This document shows, piece by piece, positions 53,409-61,811 of a stretch of DNA of 64,000 nucleotides; within the stretch, counting starts at the first letter, position 1; each line of letters starts with the position of its first letter. A program made the translations under genes and the position numbers. Where the stretch lies: assembly GCA_020638195.1 (NCBI GenBank), contig JACKJC010000001.1, positions 1 to 64,000 of the forward strand, in the 5' to 3' direction. The stretch is from Methylobacteriaceae bacterium. GTDB lineage: Bacteria; Pseudomonadota; Alphaproteobacteria; Rhizobiales; Beijerinckiaceae. A model generated the notes under the pieces. That model saw nothing but the letters and a program-made list of their open reading frames with translations. It was not told the DNA's origin and did not search any database.

Positions 53409-54415
53409 GGCTTCGGCCTGAGATCGACGCCCACGCCCTTGTTCACGAATTGCAGCGTATAGGACTTCTTGTAATCGACCTTGGCGTCGACAACGCCGGC
53501 CTTCACCATCTTGTCGAAGAAGCTCTTCATTCGCGCGTCGGTCATCGCGCCGATGCCTGCCTTCAACGAGTCGCCGGAATCGACGATCCCGTATTCCTTC
53601 ATCTTGGCGATGGAGAAGGCGATCTGCCCGTCTGTTATCTCCGGGTTGTCCTTCTTGATGAGGACGTTCGCGGCCTTGTTGTCGCCGTAGAGATAATTGT
53701 ACCAGCCGATCGCGGAGGCATCGACGAAGCGCTGCACGAGGTCCGGCTTCTTCGCGATCGTGTCGGCGCGCGTCTCGATCGTCGTCGAATAGGAATCGTA
53801 GCCGTAATCGGCGACGAGGAAGACGTTGGGCTTGAAGCCGCCCTGCTTCTCGACCTCGTAGGGCTCGCTCGTCAGATAGCCCTGCTGTACGGACTTCTTA
53901 TCGGCGAGAAAGGGCGCCGGGTTGAAGGAATACGGCTTCACCTTCTCTTCCCTGAAACCGTAGGTCTGCTTCGCCCACTGGAAGACGGTGACCAGATTGT
54001 CCTTGCCGACGAAATAGGCGTTGGCGTTCTTCAGGTCCTCGATCTTGTCGAGGCCCTGGCCCGGATGGGACATGTAGATGATCGGGTCCTTCTGGAACAT
54101 GGAGGCGACGGCGAGCGTCGGCACGCCCTCCTTCACCGCGTCCATCGCCTGGATCATGTTGGCGCCCATGAAGAAGTCGACCTTGCCGGAAATCAGCAGC
54201 AGGCGATTGTTGGCCTGCGGCCCGCCCGGAACGATCTTCACCTCGAGCCCGTATTTGGCGTAGGTGCCGTCGGCGACCGCCTGGTAGAAGCCGCCGTGCT
54301 CGGCTTCCGCGAGCCAGTTGGTGGCGAAGGAGACCTTGTCGAGCGCGCGCGCTGCATGCGGCGCGGCCAGGGCGGCGAAGGCGGCCAGCGCCGCCACGAA
54401 CGATTTCAACTTCAC
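53405..54415 (-). CDS. NMT1/THI5-like ABC substrate-binding protein
   Basis: A 336-residue exported binding protein (signal peptide ...AALAAFAALAAPHAARA) of the NMT1/THI5-like/SsuA group: SFATNWLAEAEHGGFYQAVA, then GLEVKIVPGGPQANNRLLLI and YGYDSYSTTIETR. Homologues bind thiamine-precursor pyrimidines, riboflavin or other heterocycles; the ligand here is unknown. GTG 54415 follows GAGGAGG. Neighbouring creatininase points to a cyclic amide or similar nitrogen compound. Confidence 0.85.
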   Translation of the reverse strand: MKLKSFVAALAAFAALAAPHAARALDKVSFATNWLAEAEHGGFYQAVADGTYAKYGLEVKIVPGGPQANNRLLLISGKVDFFMGANMIQAMDAVKEGVPTLAVASMFQKDPIIYMSHPGQGLDKIEDLKNANAYFVGKDNLVTVFQWAKQTYGFREEKVKPYSFNPAPFLADKKSVQQGYLTSEPYEVEKQGGFKPNVFLVADYGYDSYSTTIETRADTIAKKPDLVQRFVDASAIGWYNYLYGDNKAANVLIKKDNPEITDGQIAFSIAKMKEYGIVDSGDSLKAGIGAMTDARMKSFFDKMVKAGVVDAKVDYKKSYTLQFVNKGVGVDLRPKP

Positions 54416-54544
54416 TGAACCTCCTCGGCCGATGCGGGCCCCCGGATTGCGATAAAGAGCTGCGAGAGGGATTTGTGGCCGCTGCAGGCGCGAAGCGCAA
54501 GCGCCTGCTGGACCGCGAGCCCCGAGGCTCGCATAGTCGCATTC

Positions 54545-55351
54545 ATGCCGCCTACCCGCCTCTGGACCGAAATGAGCGCGCTCGAATTCCGCGAGGCCGA
54601 CATGGCGCGCATGATCGCGGTCCTGCCGGTCGCGGCGGTCGAACAGCACGGCCCGCACCTGCCGGTCGGCGTCGATACGCAGATCATGCGCGGCTATCTC
54701 GATCGCGTGGTCGAGCGCCTGCCGCAGGATCTGCCCTGCCTCTTCCTGCCGATCCAGCAGATCGGCGCCTCGCTCGAGCACACCGGCTTTCCCGGCACGC
54801 TGTCTCTGCCCGCCGAAGTCGCGATCCGCGCCTGGACCGCGATCGGCGAGAGCGTCGCGCGCGCCGGCTGCCGCAAGCTCGTCATCCTCAATGCGCACGG
54901 CGGCAACAGCGCGCTGCTGCCGCAGATCGCGCTCGATCTTCGCGCAAGGCTGAACATGCTGGTCGTGACCGTGGCGTGGAGCCGCTTCGGCTATGCCGAC
55001 GATCTCTTCTCCGAGGAAGAACAGGCTCACGGGATCCACGCCGGCGAAATCGAGACCTCTCTGATGCTCGCCTTCCGGCCCGATCTCGTGCGCATGCATC
55101 TGGCCGACGATTTTCGCCCTGTCACCCGCGATATGGAGGACGAATTCACCTGGCTGCGCGCCGACAGACCGGCCGGCTTCGGCTGGATGGCGCAGGACCT
55201 GTCCGCCAGCGGCGCGATGGGCAATGCGGCGGCCGCGACAGCGGAAAAGGGCGAGACGACGGCCGACTACGGCGCGACCGCGTTCATCGAGCTGCTGCGC
55301 GATGTCGAGGCTTTCGATCTGGCGCGGCTCGAAAACGAGCCCGATGTCTAG
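54545..55351 (+). CDS. Creatininase-family amidohydrolase
   Basis: A 268-residue creatininase-family enzyme (ArfB/MftE group by fold). Metal-site motifs VAAVEQHGPHLPVGVD, NAHGGNSALLP and HAGEIETSLML are intact. It should open a small cyclic amide. ATG 54545 is used. It is divergent from the ABC binding protein, with 129 nt (holding a family C palindrome at 54504-54540) between. Its TAG stop shares CTAG with the convergent GNAT gene. Confidence 0.85.
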   Translation: MPPTRLWTEMSALEFREADMARMIAVLPVAAVEQHGPHLPVGVDTQIMRGYLDRVVERLPQDLPCLFLPIQQIGASLEHTGFPGTLSLPAEVAIRAWTAIGESVARAGCRKLVILNAHGGNSALLPQIALDLRARLNMLVVTVAWSRFGYADDLFSEEEQAHGIHAGEIETSLMLAFRPDLVRMHLADDFRPVTRDMEDEFTWLRADRPAGFGWMAQDLSASGAMGNAAAATAEKGETTADYGATAFIELLRDVEAFDLARLENEPDV

Positions 55352-55791
55352 CGCTTGAAAATCTTCTCCAGCCGCAGGGCCGGCGCGCCGTCTTCGTAAT
55401 AGCCGTCCACACGCGCAAAACGCGCATAGCCTGCGCTTTCGTAGAGCCGCAGCGCGCGAAAATTGTCCTCGCGCGCTTCGAGGCGCATCGCCGTGCAGCC
55501 GCGCTTCACGGCTTCGTTCTCGCAGGCCTCGAGCAGGGAGCGCCCGACGCCCGCCGGCGCCTCCGGCGCGCGCGCGATCGAAAACAGCCGCGCGCATCGG
55601 GAGTTCCTGCGAAACTCGACCAACGCATAGCCCACAAGATGCGCGTCGCGCTCGACGACGAGCAGGGCGCAGGACGAACTCGCCAGACGCCGAGCGAAGG
55701 CGCGCCGCGACAGGCGGTCGCTCTCGAAAACGGCGTTCTCGATCGCGACCAGCCCGTCGAGATCGCCAATGCGCGCAGCGCGAAAAATCAG
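55348..55791 (-). CDS. GNAT acetyltransferase (RimI-like) with apparent CTG start
   Basis: A 147-residue GNAT protein: FRAARIGDLDGLVAIENAVFE, the CoA-binding segment APAGVGRSLLEACENEA, and LYESAGYARFARVDGYYEDG, close to RimI-like or diamine acetyltransferases. No ATG, GTG or TTG lies in frame near the 5' end; the natural family start (residue before IFRAARIGD) coincides with CTG 55791, which overlaps the opgG stop as CTGA. A non-canonical coupled CTG start is therefore proposed; the conserved domain is intact. Convergent with creatininase. Confidence 0.75.
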   Translation of the reverse strand: MIFRAARIGDLDGLVAIENAVFESDRLSRRAFARRLASSSCALLVVERDAHLVGYALVEFRRNSRCARLFSIARAPEAPAGVGRSLLEACENEAVKRGCTAMRLEAREDNFRALRLYESAGYARFARVDGYYEDGAPALRLEKIFKR

Positions 55792-57398
55792 GGCTTGTTC
55801 GACCAGGGGAAGGTCCAGGTTTCCGTCAGCGTGCGGCCGCCCGAACGCAGGAAGACACGCACGTCGGCGGGATGGCCGTTGGGGGTCTGCACGTCGACGA
55901 AGGCGCGGATGCCCTTCACATGCGGATTGGCCATGGCGAAGGCGCGCAGCACCGAGCCTTGCGAGATCGAGGCGACCACTTCCACCAGTCCCGTATCGCT
56001 CGCGTAATAGGAGAGATCGCCGCCCGCGAAATCGATGATGAAGCGGCGCGAACCCTCTGGCGGCGTCTCGCGCGAGCCGAGCGCGCGCGCCGCGGTCTGG
56101 AACGTGTTGACCGTGCGGCCGTTGGGCGAGAGCCGCGACATATCGAGCGTCGAGACGATCTTGTAGCCGGCCGTGAACGGCGCGCCGGGGACCGGCCCTT
56201 CGGCCGGCACGAAGGAGGCCACGATATTGTCGTTGGTCTCGTCGGTCGTCGGCAGCTCCACCAGTTCGACACGGCCCTCGCCGAAGGAATCCGTCGGCTC
56301 GATCCAGTAGCTCGGCCGGGTCTGATAGGCGAGCTCGAGATCTTGGTAATGATCGAAATTGCGGTCGCGCTGGATCAGTCCGAAGCCGCGCGGGCTCTTG
56401 TCGAGGAAGGACGTGATCGAGACCGAGGTCGGATTGCGCAACGGCCGCCACAGCCACTCGCCGCTCTCGTTGTGCATCTGCAGCCCGTCCGAATCATGCA
56501 GTTCGAACCGGAAGTCGGGATTGGGCCTGCGATCGTTCTCGCCGAGGAAATACATCGACGTCAGCGCGGCGAGGCCGAATTTCACGCCCGGCCGGCGCGC
56601 GAACAGGGTCGCGCTGATTTCCATCACCGAATCCTGGCCGGGATCGAGATCGAAGCGATAGGCGCCCGTCACCGAATCGCCGTCCATCAGGGCGTAGAAG
56701 GTGGCCTTCTCCGCCTTGGGGCCGGGCGTCTCTATCCAGAATTCGCGGAAGAACGGAAATTCCTCGTGATTCGTGCCGGTTTCGACCGCAAGCCCGCGCG
56801 CCGAAAGGCCATAGCTCTGGCCGCGTCCGAGAAAACGGAAATAGCTCGCGCCGATGAAGGAGCAGGCTTCGTCGTAGACGCGCGGATTGTTGAGCGGATA
56901 GTGCAGGCGGAAACCTGCGAAGCCCGTATTCACGGGCAGCTGACGCTCGAACTTGGTCTTTCCGTAGTCGAACAGAGCCGCCGAATAGGGAATGGGCGTG
57001 GCTATTCCGTCGCGGATCAGGTTGATCGTCACCGGCCGCCGGAAAATGTGCCCGAGATGAAACACGTGCAGCCGGAACGGGCTGTTGGCGAAGAAGGCTT
57101 TTTCGGGCCGGAAGCGAATGTCGCGCCAGCCGTCGAAATCGAGCGTCTCGAGCCCGTCCGGCAACTTGGCGATCGTCGCGTCGAAGGGCGCGCCGGCCAG
57201 TTCGCGCGCGCGCTTGACCACATCCTCGAAGCCGAACTTCGGCGCGGGCGGCGCCGGCTTCGGCGCGGGCTTGGGCTGCGCGGGCCTGGCGGGATTGGGT
57301 TGCGCGAGCGCGCCTGTCCAAGCGAGCGTGCCGGTGGCGAGAGCGCCTGCGCCGAGGGCGGCGGCGCCCAGGAGATGTCGACGAGAGGTTTCGGTCAT
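55788..57398 (-). CDS. Glucan biosynthesis protein OpgG/OpgD
   Basis: A 536-residue exported MdoG/OpgG-family protein. The N-terminus MTETSRRHLLGAAALGAG is a Tat signal (SRR). Pro-rich linker (residues ~35-53), then the MdoG domain (FGFEDVVKRARELAGAPF, and FRFELHDSDGLQMHNESGEWLWRPL across the middle). It is used in building osmoregulated periplasmic glucans. Tat signal suggests an OpgD-like member. ATG 57398 starts the signal. The stop overlaps the GNAT gene. Confidence 0.9.
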   Translation of the reverse strand: MTETSRRHLLGAAALGAGALATGTLAWTGALAQPNPARPAQPKPAPKPAPPAPKFGFEDVVKRARELAGAPFDATIAKLPDGLETLDFDGWRDIRFRPEKAFFANSPFRLHVFHLGHIFRRPVTINLIRDGIATPIPYSAALFDYGKTKFERQLPVNTGFAGFRLHYPLNNPRVYDEACSFIGASYFRFLGRGQSYGLSARGLAVETGTNHEEFPFFREFWIETPGPKAEKATFYALMDGDSVTGAYRFDLDPGQDSVMEISATLFARRPGVKFGLAALTSMYFLGENDRRPNPDFRFELHDSDGLQMHNESGEWLWRPLRNPTSVSITSFLDKSPRGFGLIQRDRNFDHYQDLELAYQTRPSYWIEPTDSFGEGRVELVELPTTDETNDNIVASFVPAEGPVPGAPFTAGYKIVSTLDMSRLSPNGRTVNTFQTAARALGSRETPPEGSRRFIIDFAGGDLSYYASDTGLVEVVASISQGSVLRAFAMANPHVKGIRAFVDVQTPNGHPADVRVFLRSGGRTLTETWTFPWSNKP

Positions 57399-58094
57399 GT
57401 CCGGAAAGTGTGGCGGCGGAAGGATTTGCGGAGCGCGGATAGCCTCGTATCCGGTCGCAAACAAGGCGGCAAGCCGCCTGAACGTGGGCTGAACGACCTC
57501 CCGGGGCCGGCCACTGAAAAAATTCGCGGAATATGTCGGAAAAGCCGAAGATTTTTCTTGTGTTCGGCAGAATCCAGCTTATTTATCGGCCTGCCCAAAT
57601 CGCACGTGCCTGTGGTCGTGTGTCGGTCGGCGGGGATCCGGACAAGAGGCCGGTCAACCGTCGGAAAAAAACCGGCAGCCGGAGGCGAACCGGCGAACCC
57701 CGTCTGAACGGGGGATCGCGACTTAAAGCAACGACGGACCGGGCTTTTTTGGTCTCTGTCGGCCCCTCCAAAGGCCGGCAACCGAAGAGGCTTGTCTTTC
57801 TTGCCGGGCGTGCGGATCGGGATCTCCCTTTCCAAACGATGGCCACGCTGACCGCGACGCAACGTCTCCGGACGCCGTCGAGGAACCTCGAAGCGCTCAC
57901 GCGGTTCGGGGAAAACGTGTCCTTAACGGCGCACCACCCGATCGGCCGAGCCGGGGCTTGCCTCGCCGACGCCGGTCCAGGCTGCGGGTCGACCGCCTGT
58001 CCGCGTTTCCATCGCGCGAGCAGGACACAGGTCGCAGCCACGAAGCTGATGTGTATTGGCGCGGGAGACCGCGCCCTTCGTAGGGGAGGCGGCG
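57399..58094 (+). promoter_or_regulatory. Long leader before ornithine decarboxylase (candidate speF-type RNA)
   Basis: A 696-nt gap without a convincing gene. Alphaproteobacterial speF genes are known to carry a structured leader RNA (speF motif), and gene identity here makes one likely. Visible elements are a perfect hairpin CCCCGT-CTGA-ACGGGG (57698-57713) and a T-run TTTTTT (57745-57750) shortly after. The 3' end has GGGGAGG before the start codon. The match to the published motif was not checked. Confidence 0.45.
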
Positions 58095-59237
58095 ATGACC
58101 GACCGTATCTTGGAATTCCTCCGGGCGCGACGCGAAGCCGGACGTGACAATGGACCCTGCCTCGTCGTCGATCTCGACGTCGTGCGCGACAATTACAACG
58201 CCTTCGCCAGGGCGCTGCCGGACACGCGCGTCTTCTACGCGGTGAAGGCGAACCCCGAGCCGCAGGTGCTGAAGCTCCTCGCCGATCTCGGCTCGTGCTT
58301 CGACACGGCCTCCGTCGTCGAGATCGAGCAGTCGCTCGCCGCCGGCGCTTCGCCCGACCGCATCTCCTTCGGCAACACGATCAAGAAGGAAAAGGACATC
58401 GCGCGCGCCTACGCGCTCGGCATCCGGCTCTTCGCGGTCGATTGCGAGGCCGAGGTCGAGAAGATCGCGCGTGTCGCGCCGGGCTCGAAAGTGTTCTGCC
58501 GCATCCTGTCGAACGGCGCCGGCGCCGAATGGCCGCTGTCGCGCAAGTTCGGCTGCGCGCCCGAGATGGCGCCGCGGGTGCTCGAGCACGCCTATCGTCT
58601 GGGCCTGCAGGCTCATGGCGTGTCCTTCCACGTCGGATCGCAGCAGCGCAATCCGAAGATGTGGGACGGCGCGCTCAAGGACGCGGCGAAGATCTTCCGC
58701 GATCTCGCGGAGCGCGGCATCCACCTGTCGATGGTCAACCTCGGCGGCGGTTTCCCGACGAAATATCTCAAGGATATTCCGGCGGTGAAGGCCTACGGCC
58801 AGTCGATCTTCCGCTCCCTGCGGAAGCACTTCGGCAACCGCATTCCGGAGACGATCATCGAGCCAGGCCGCGGCATGGTCGGCAATGCCGGCATGATCGA
58901 GGCGGAAGTCGTGCTCGTCTCCAAGAAGGCGGACGAGGACAAGGTGCGCTGGGTCTATCTCGATATCGGCAAGTTCAACGGGCTCGCCGAGACCATGGAC
59001 GAGATGATCCGCTATCCGATCCGCACCGAGCAGGACGGCGACGACATGGGTCCCTGCGTGCTCGCTGGCCCCACCTGCGATTCGGTCGATGTGCTCTACG
59101 AGAAGGAGCCCTATTTCCTTCCCTTCAGCCTCGAAATCGGATCGAAGGTGCTGATCGAGGGCACGGGCGCCTATACGACGACCTACTCGGCCGTCGGCTT
59201 CAACGGCTTCCCGCCGCTCGAGACGCATGTGATCTGA
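58095..59237 (+). CDS. Ornithine/lysine decarboxylase (fold type III)
   Basis: A 380-residue fold III PLP decarboxylase. PLP Lys51 in YAVKANPEP, His179 in HVGSQ, and the C-terminal Cys328-Asp329 in GPTCDSVDVLY are the catalytic residues, as in eukaryotic-like ODC. The family makes putrescine (or cadaverine) from ornithine (lysine). GGGGAGG precedes ATG 58095. It feeds the homospermidine synthase 2.6 kb downstream, a pattern common in alphaproteobacteria. Confidence 0.92.
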   Translation: MTDRILEFLRARREAGRDNGPCLVVDLDVVRDNYNAFARALPDTRVFYAVKANPEPQVLKLLADLGSCFDTASVVEIEQSLAAGASPDRISFGNTIKKEKDIARAYALGIRLFAVDCEAEVEKIARVAPGSKVFCRILSNGAGAEWPLSRKFGCAPEMAPRVLEHAYRLGLQAHGVSFHVGSQQRNPKMWDGALKDAAKIFRDLAERGIHLSMVNLGGGFPTKYLKDIPAVKAYGQSIFRSLRKHFGNRIPETIIEPGRGMVGNAGMIEAEVVLVSKKADEDKVRWVYLDIGKFNGLAETMDEMIRYPIRTEQDGDDMGPCVLAGPTCDSVDVLYEKEPYFLPFSLEIGSKVLIEGTGAYTTTYSAVGFNGFPPLETHVI

Positions 59238-59248
59238 CACGCATATGA

Positions 59249-59277
59249 TTCCCTCCCGCCTTGTGGGGGAGGGGAGT
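59249..59277. repeat. Family B palindrome after decarboxylase
   Basis: ATTCCCTCCCGCCTTGTGGGGGAGGGGAG, an imperfect inverted repeat of the same family as 39886. Confidence 0.75.
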
Positions 59278-59341
59278 TTCTTCCCGACAACCAAAGCTTC
59301 CCGAACGGCCTCTTCGTAGGTGCGAGGGTTGTCCTGCCTCA

Positions 59342-59367
59342 CGAACACGCCGCTTGCGGCGTGTTCG
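59342..59367. repeat. 11-bp inverted repeat before GNAT gene
   Basis: CGAACACGCCG-CTTG-CGGCGTGTTCG, a perfect 11-bp stem with a 4-nt loop but no T-run. Downstream at 59390-59425 is a second imperfect palindrome (CCGCGAAAACC/GGTTTTCGCGG-like). Either could be a repeat, hairpin or operator. Confidence 0.65.
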
Positions 59368-59439
59368 CGTTCAACTTCGAGCGCGCTTTCCGCGAAAACC
59401 GGAAACCACTTTTCGCGGCGCGCTCGTTAGGAGGAAGCG

Positions 59440-60003
59440 ATGACCTCTGTCCTGTCGACGGCGCTTGCGCCGCGTTCTTTCACGATCGACGTCGAGCGCG
59501 ACGGCGATGTTTTCGCGCGCGAAAAGCTGCTGGACGCTGCCATGGGTCCCGGCCGTTTCCGCAAATCGTCGCAGAAGCTGCGTGACGGCCGCCTGCCCGC
59601 GATGGCGCTCGTCGCGCGCGACGAGGATGGCCGCATCGTCGGAACCGTGCGCCTCTGGAATGTCGACGCGGGCGGCGCCCCGGCGTTGCTGCTCGGCCCG
59701 CTCGCGGTGGCTGAAGATCGCCGCTGCGACGGAATCGGCGGCGCCCTGATGCGCGAAGCCATCGCGCGCGCGAAAAATGCGGGGCATGGCGCGATCATTC
59801 TCGTGGGCGATGCGCCCTATTACGCGCGCTTCGGCTTCGAACGTCGCCTGACCGAGCGACTGCATATGCCCGGCCCGGTGGAACTCGACCGCTTCCTCGC
59901 GCTGGAGCTGCGCGCAGGCGCGCTCGACGGCGCGCACGGCAAGCTGCGCGCGACCGGCGCGCGCGAGGCGGCTGTGCCCGCGCAGCGACGCAAGGCGGCC
60001 TAA
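59440..60003 (+). CDS. GNAT acetyltransferase downstream of ornithine decarboxylase
   Basis: A 187-residue GNAT protein with the YhbS-like arrangement (ALLLGPLAVAEDRRCDGIGGALM; GDAPYYARFGFERR). AGGAGGAAGCG precedes ATG 59440. In alphaproteobacteria an acetyltransferase gene frequently follows speF; the substrate may be a polyamine or precursor (inference from neighbours). Confidence 0.8.
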   Translation: MTSVLSTALAPRSFTIDVERDGDVFAREKLLDAAMGPGRFRKSSQKLRDGRLPAMALVARDEDGRIVGTVRLWNVDAGGAPALLLGPLAVAEDRRCDGIGGALMREAIARAKNAGHGAIILVGDAPYYARFGFERRLTERLHMPGPVELDRFLALELRAGALDGAHGKLRATGAREAAVPAQRRKAA

Positions 60004-60020
60004 GCCGTCGCCTCCTCGTC

Positions 60021-60111
60021 GTCATTGCGAGCGAAGCAAAGCAGTCCATTCCCGAGAGCCTGTCGAGATTCGCGGACGGATCGCCACGTCGCTTCGCTCC
60101 TCACGAAGACG
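60021..60111. repeat. Degenerate family A repeat
   Basis: Begins GTCATTGCGAGCGAAGCAAAGCAGTCCATT and returns as GATCGCCACGTCGCTTCGCTCC...; the right end has diverged (TCACGAAGACGG in place of TCGCAATGACGG). Between convergent genes. Confidence 0.7.
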
Positions 60112-60119
60112 GACGGAAT

Positions 60120-61568
60120 CTACCCCCGCATCTTCAGCATGAACTGCAAGATCTTCATCGGCCGCCCCTTGTAGGGCGGCTGAAACAGGGCCTGCACGGC
60201 CGAGAACGGCCCTTGGTAGAACACAGGCCGCAGCTTCGAAAACGTGTTGAAGCCCTCGCGCGCATGATAATGCCCCATGCCGCTCGGGCCCACGCCGCCG
60301 AATGGCAGGTCGTGCTGGCCGACATGCAGCAGCGCCTCGTTGACCGACACGCCGCCCGACATGACCCGCGAAATGTAGAAGTCGCGCGTGTCGGCATCAT
60401 GCGTGAAGGGATAGATGGCGAGCGGCCGGTCGTGCGCGTTGATGTAGGCGGCGACCTCGCTGCGGTCGCGATACGTCTTGATCGGCAGGATCGGCCCGAA
60501 GATCTCGCGCTGCATGACGATCATCTCGTCAGTCGCATCCAGCACGGCATGTGGCGCGAACTTGCGCTTCGATGCATCCGGAGTCTGCCCCTCCGCCAGA
60601 TTCACAACCTTCGCGCCCTTGGCCCTCGCGTCGTCCAGCGTCGCAGTGAGACGATCATACGAGCGCTGGTCGATGATCGAGGTGAAATCCGCCGTGTTGA
60701 GGTCCGGGTAGCGTTGCGCGACCAGCCGACGGCAATGCGCGACGAATTCGTCCGCCTTGCCCTCGGGCACGAAAACATAGTCGACATTGGTGCAGATCTG
60801 GCCGGCGTTCAGCATCTTCACCCAGATGACGCGCTCGGCCGCGGTCTCGATCGGAAAATCAGGCGCGACGATCGCCGGCGACTTGCCGCCGAGTTCGAGC
60901 GTCACCGGCGTCAGGTTCTGCGCCGCGTTCGCCATGACCGAGCGCCCCGTCGCGCCCGAGCCTGTGAACAGCAGGTGGTCGAACGGCAGCGATGAAAAAG
61001 CCGGCCCGCGCCCGCCGCCGTCGGCAAAAAACGAAAGCTTGTCGGCAGGTAGATAGTTCGGCGAGATCCGCATTAACAATTGCGCGAGATTCTCGGAATT
61101 CTGCGACATCTTGACCATGGCGCGATTGCCCGCCGCGATGACCGCCGCCAGCGGGCAGAAGCTGAGGTTGAGCGGAAAATTCCACGGCACGATCACACCA
61201 ACCAGCCCGAGCGGCTGCGGGATCACGCGGTTCTTCGCCAGCGGATAGGTCATGAAGTCGACATGCCGCCGCTGCGGCTTCATCCACTTCTTCAGATGCC
61301 TGATCGCGTCCGAAATCGTCTCCAGCGCGACGAAATATTCGGTGAACAGCGTCTCGAACTCGCTGCGATTGCCGTAGTCGGCGTTGATCGCAGCCACGAT
61401 CGCGTCGCGGTTTTCCTTCAGGAGCCGCTTCAGCGCCTTGAGGTCGGCGACGCGCTCCTCATACGCAGGCTCCGGCGCGGCGAGATAGGCGGCGCGCTGC
61501 CGGTCGAAACAATTCTGGAATTCCTGGGGGATGGCGATCGGGCCGAGGCCCGCGACGGGAGCGTTCAT
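60120..61568 (-). CDS. Coniferyl aldehyde dehydrogenase-like ALDH
   Basis: A 482-residue aldehyde dehydrogenase. Substrate/cofactor motifs VGVIVPWNFPLNLSF, LFTGSGATGRSVM, ELGGKSPAIVAPD and nucleophile Cys in LNAGQICTNVDYV match the family. The C-terminal half (LPFGGVGPSGMGHYHAREGF) and the shorter length match the coniferyl-aldehyde/CalB subgroup rather than betaine-type ALDHs. Substrate is inferred from subgroup. TAG stop at 60120. Confidence 0.85.
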   Translation of the reverse strand: MNAPVAGLGPIAIPQEFQNCFDRQRAAYLAAPEPAYEERVADLKALKRLLKENRDAIVAAINADYGNRSEFETLFTEYFVALETISDAIRHLKKWMKPQRRHVDFMTYPLAKNRVIPQPLGLVGVIVPWNFPLNLSFCPLAAVIAAGNRAMVKMSQNSENLAQLLMRISPNYLPADKLSFFADGGGRGPAFSSLPFDHLLFTGSGATGRSVMANAAQNLTPVTLELGGKSPAIVAPDFPIETAAERVIWVKMLNAGQICTNVDYVFVPEGKADEFVAHCRRLVAQRYPDLNTADFTSIIDQRSYDRLTATLDDARAKGAKVVNLAEGQTPDASKRKFAPHAVLDATDEMIVMQREIFGPILPIKTYRDRSEVAAYINAHDRPLAIYPFTHDADTRDFYISRVMSGGVSVNEALLHVGQHDLPFGGVGPSGMGHYHAREGFNTFSKLRPVFYQGPFSAVQALFQPPYKGRPMKILQFMLKMRG

Positions 61569-61634
61569 GTCGGGCTCCTATTCTTGGATGCGGCAAGAGC
61601 CTGCATATAGGGCAATCTAGCGCAAGCGCCCGTC

Positions 61635-61690
61635 GATCGCGAGCCTTCAGGCTCGCAACGCATCATGCGAGCCCGAAGGTTCGCGGTCCA
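61635..61690. repeat. Family C palindrome before homospermidine synthase
   Basis: GCGAGCCTTCAGGCTCGC is a perfect inverted repeat, followed by GCGAGCCCGAAGGTTCGCGG. Other examples at 34690 and 54504. It is in the 243-nt gap between divergent genes, before the hss promoter region. Confidence 0.8.
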
Positions 61691-61811
61691 AAACTGTTTG
61701 AAAACACTGCAATCCCACGGCCGGGCTTGACCTGCGCGTCCCCGCTTGTTTCAACGCGCCGACATATTTTTCGCGCAACCTGCGCTTTCCCCCCGATTCT
61801 GGAGAGCAAGA

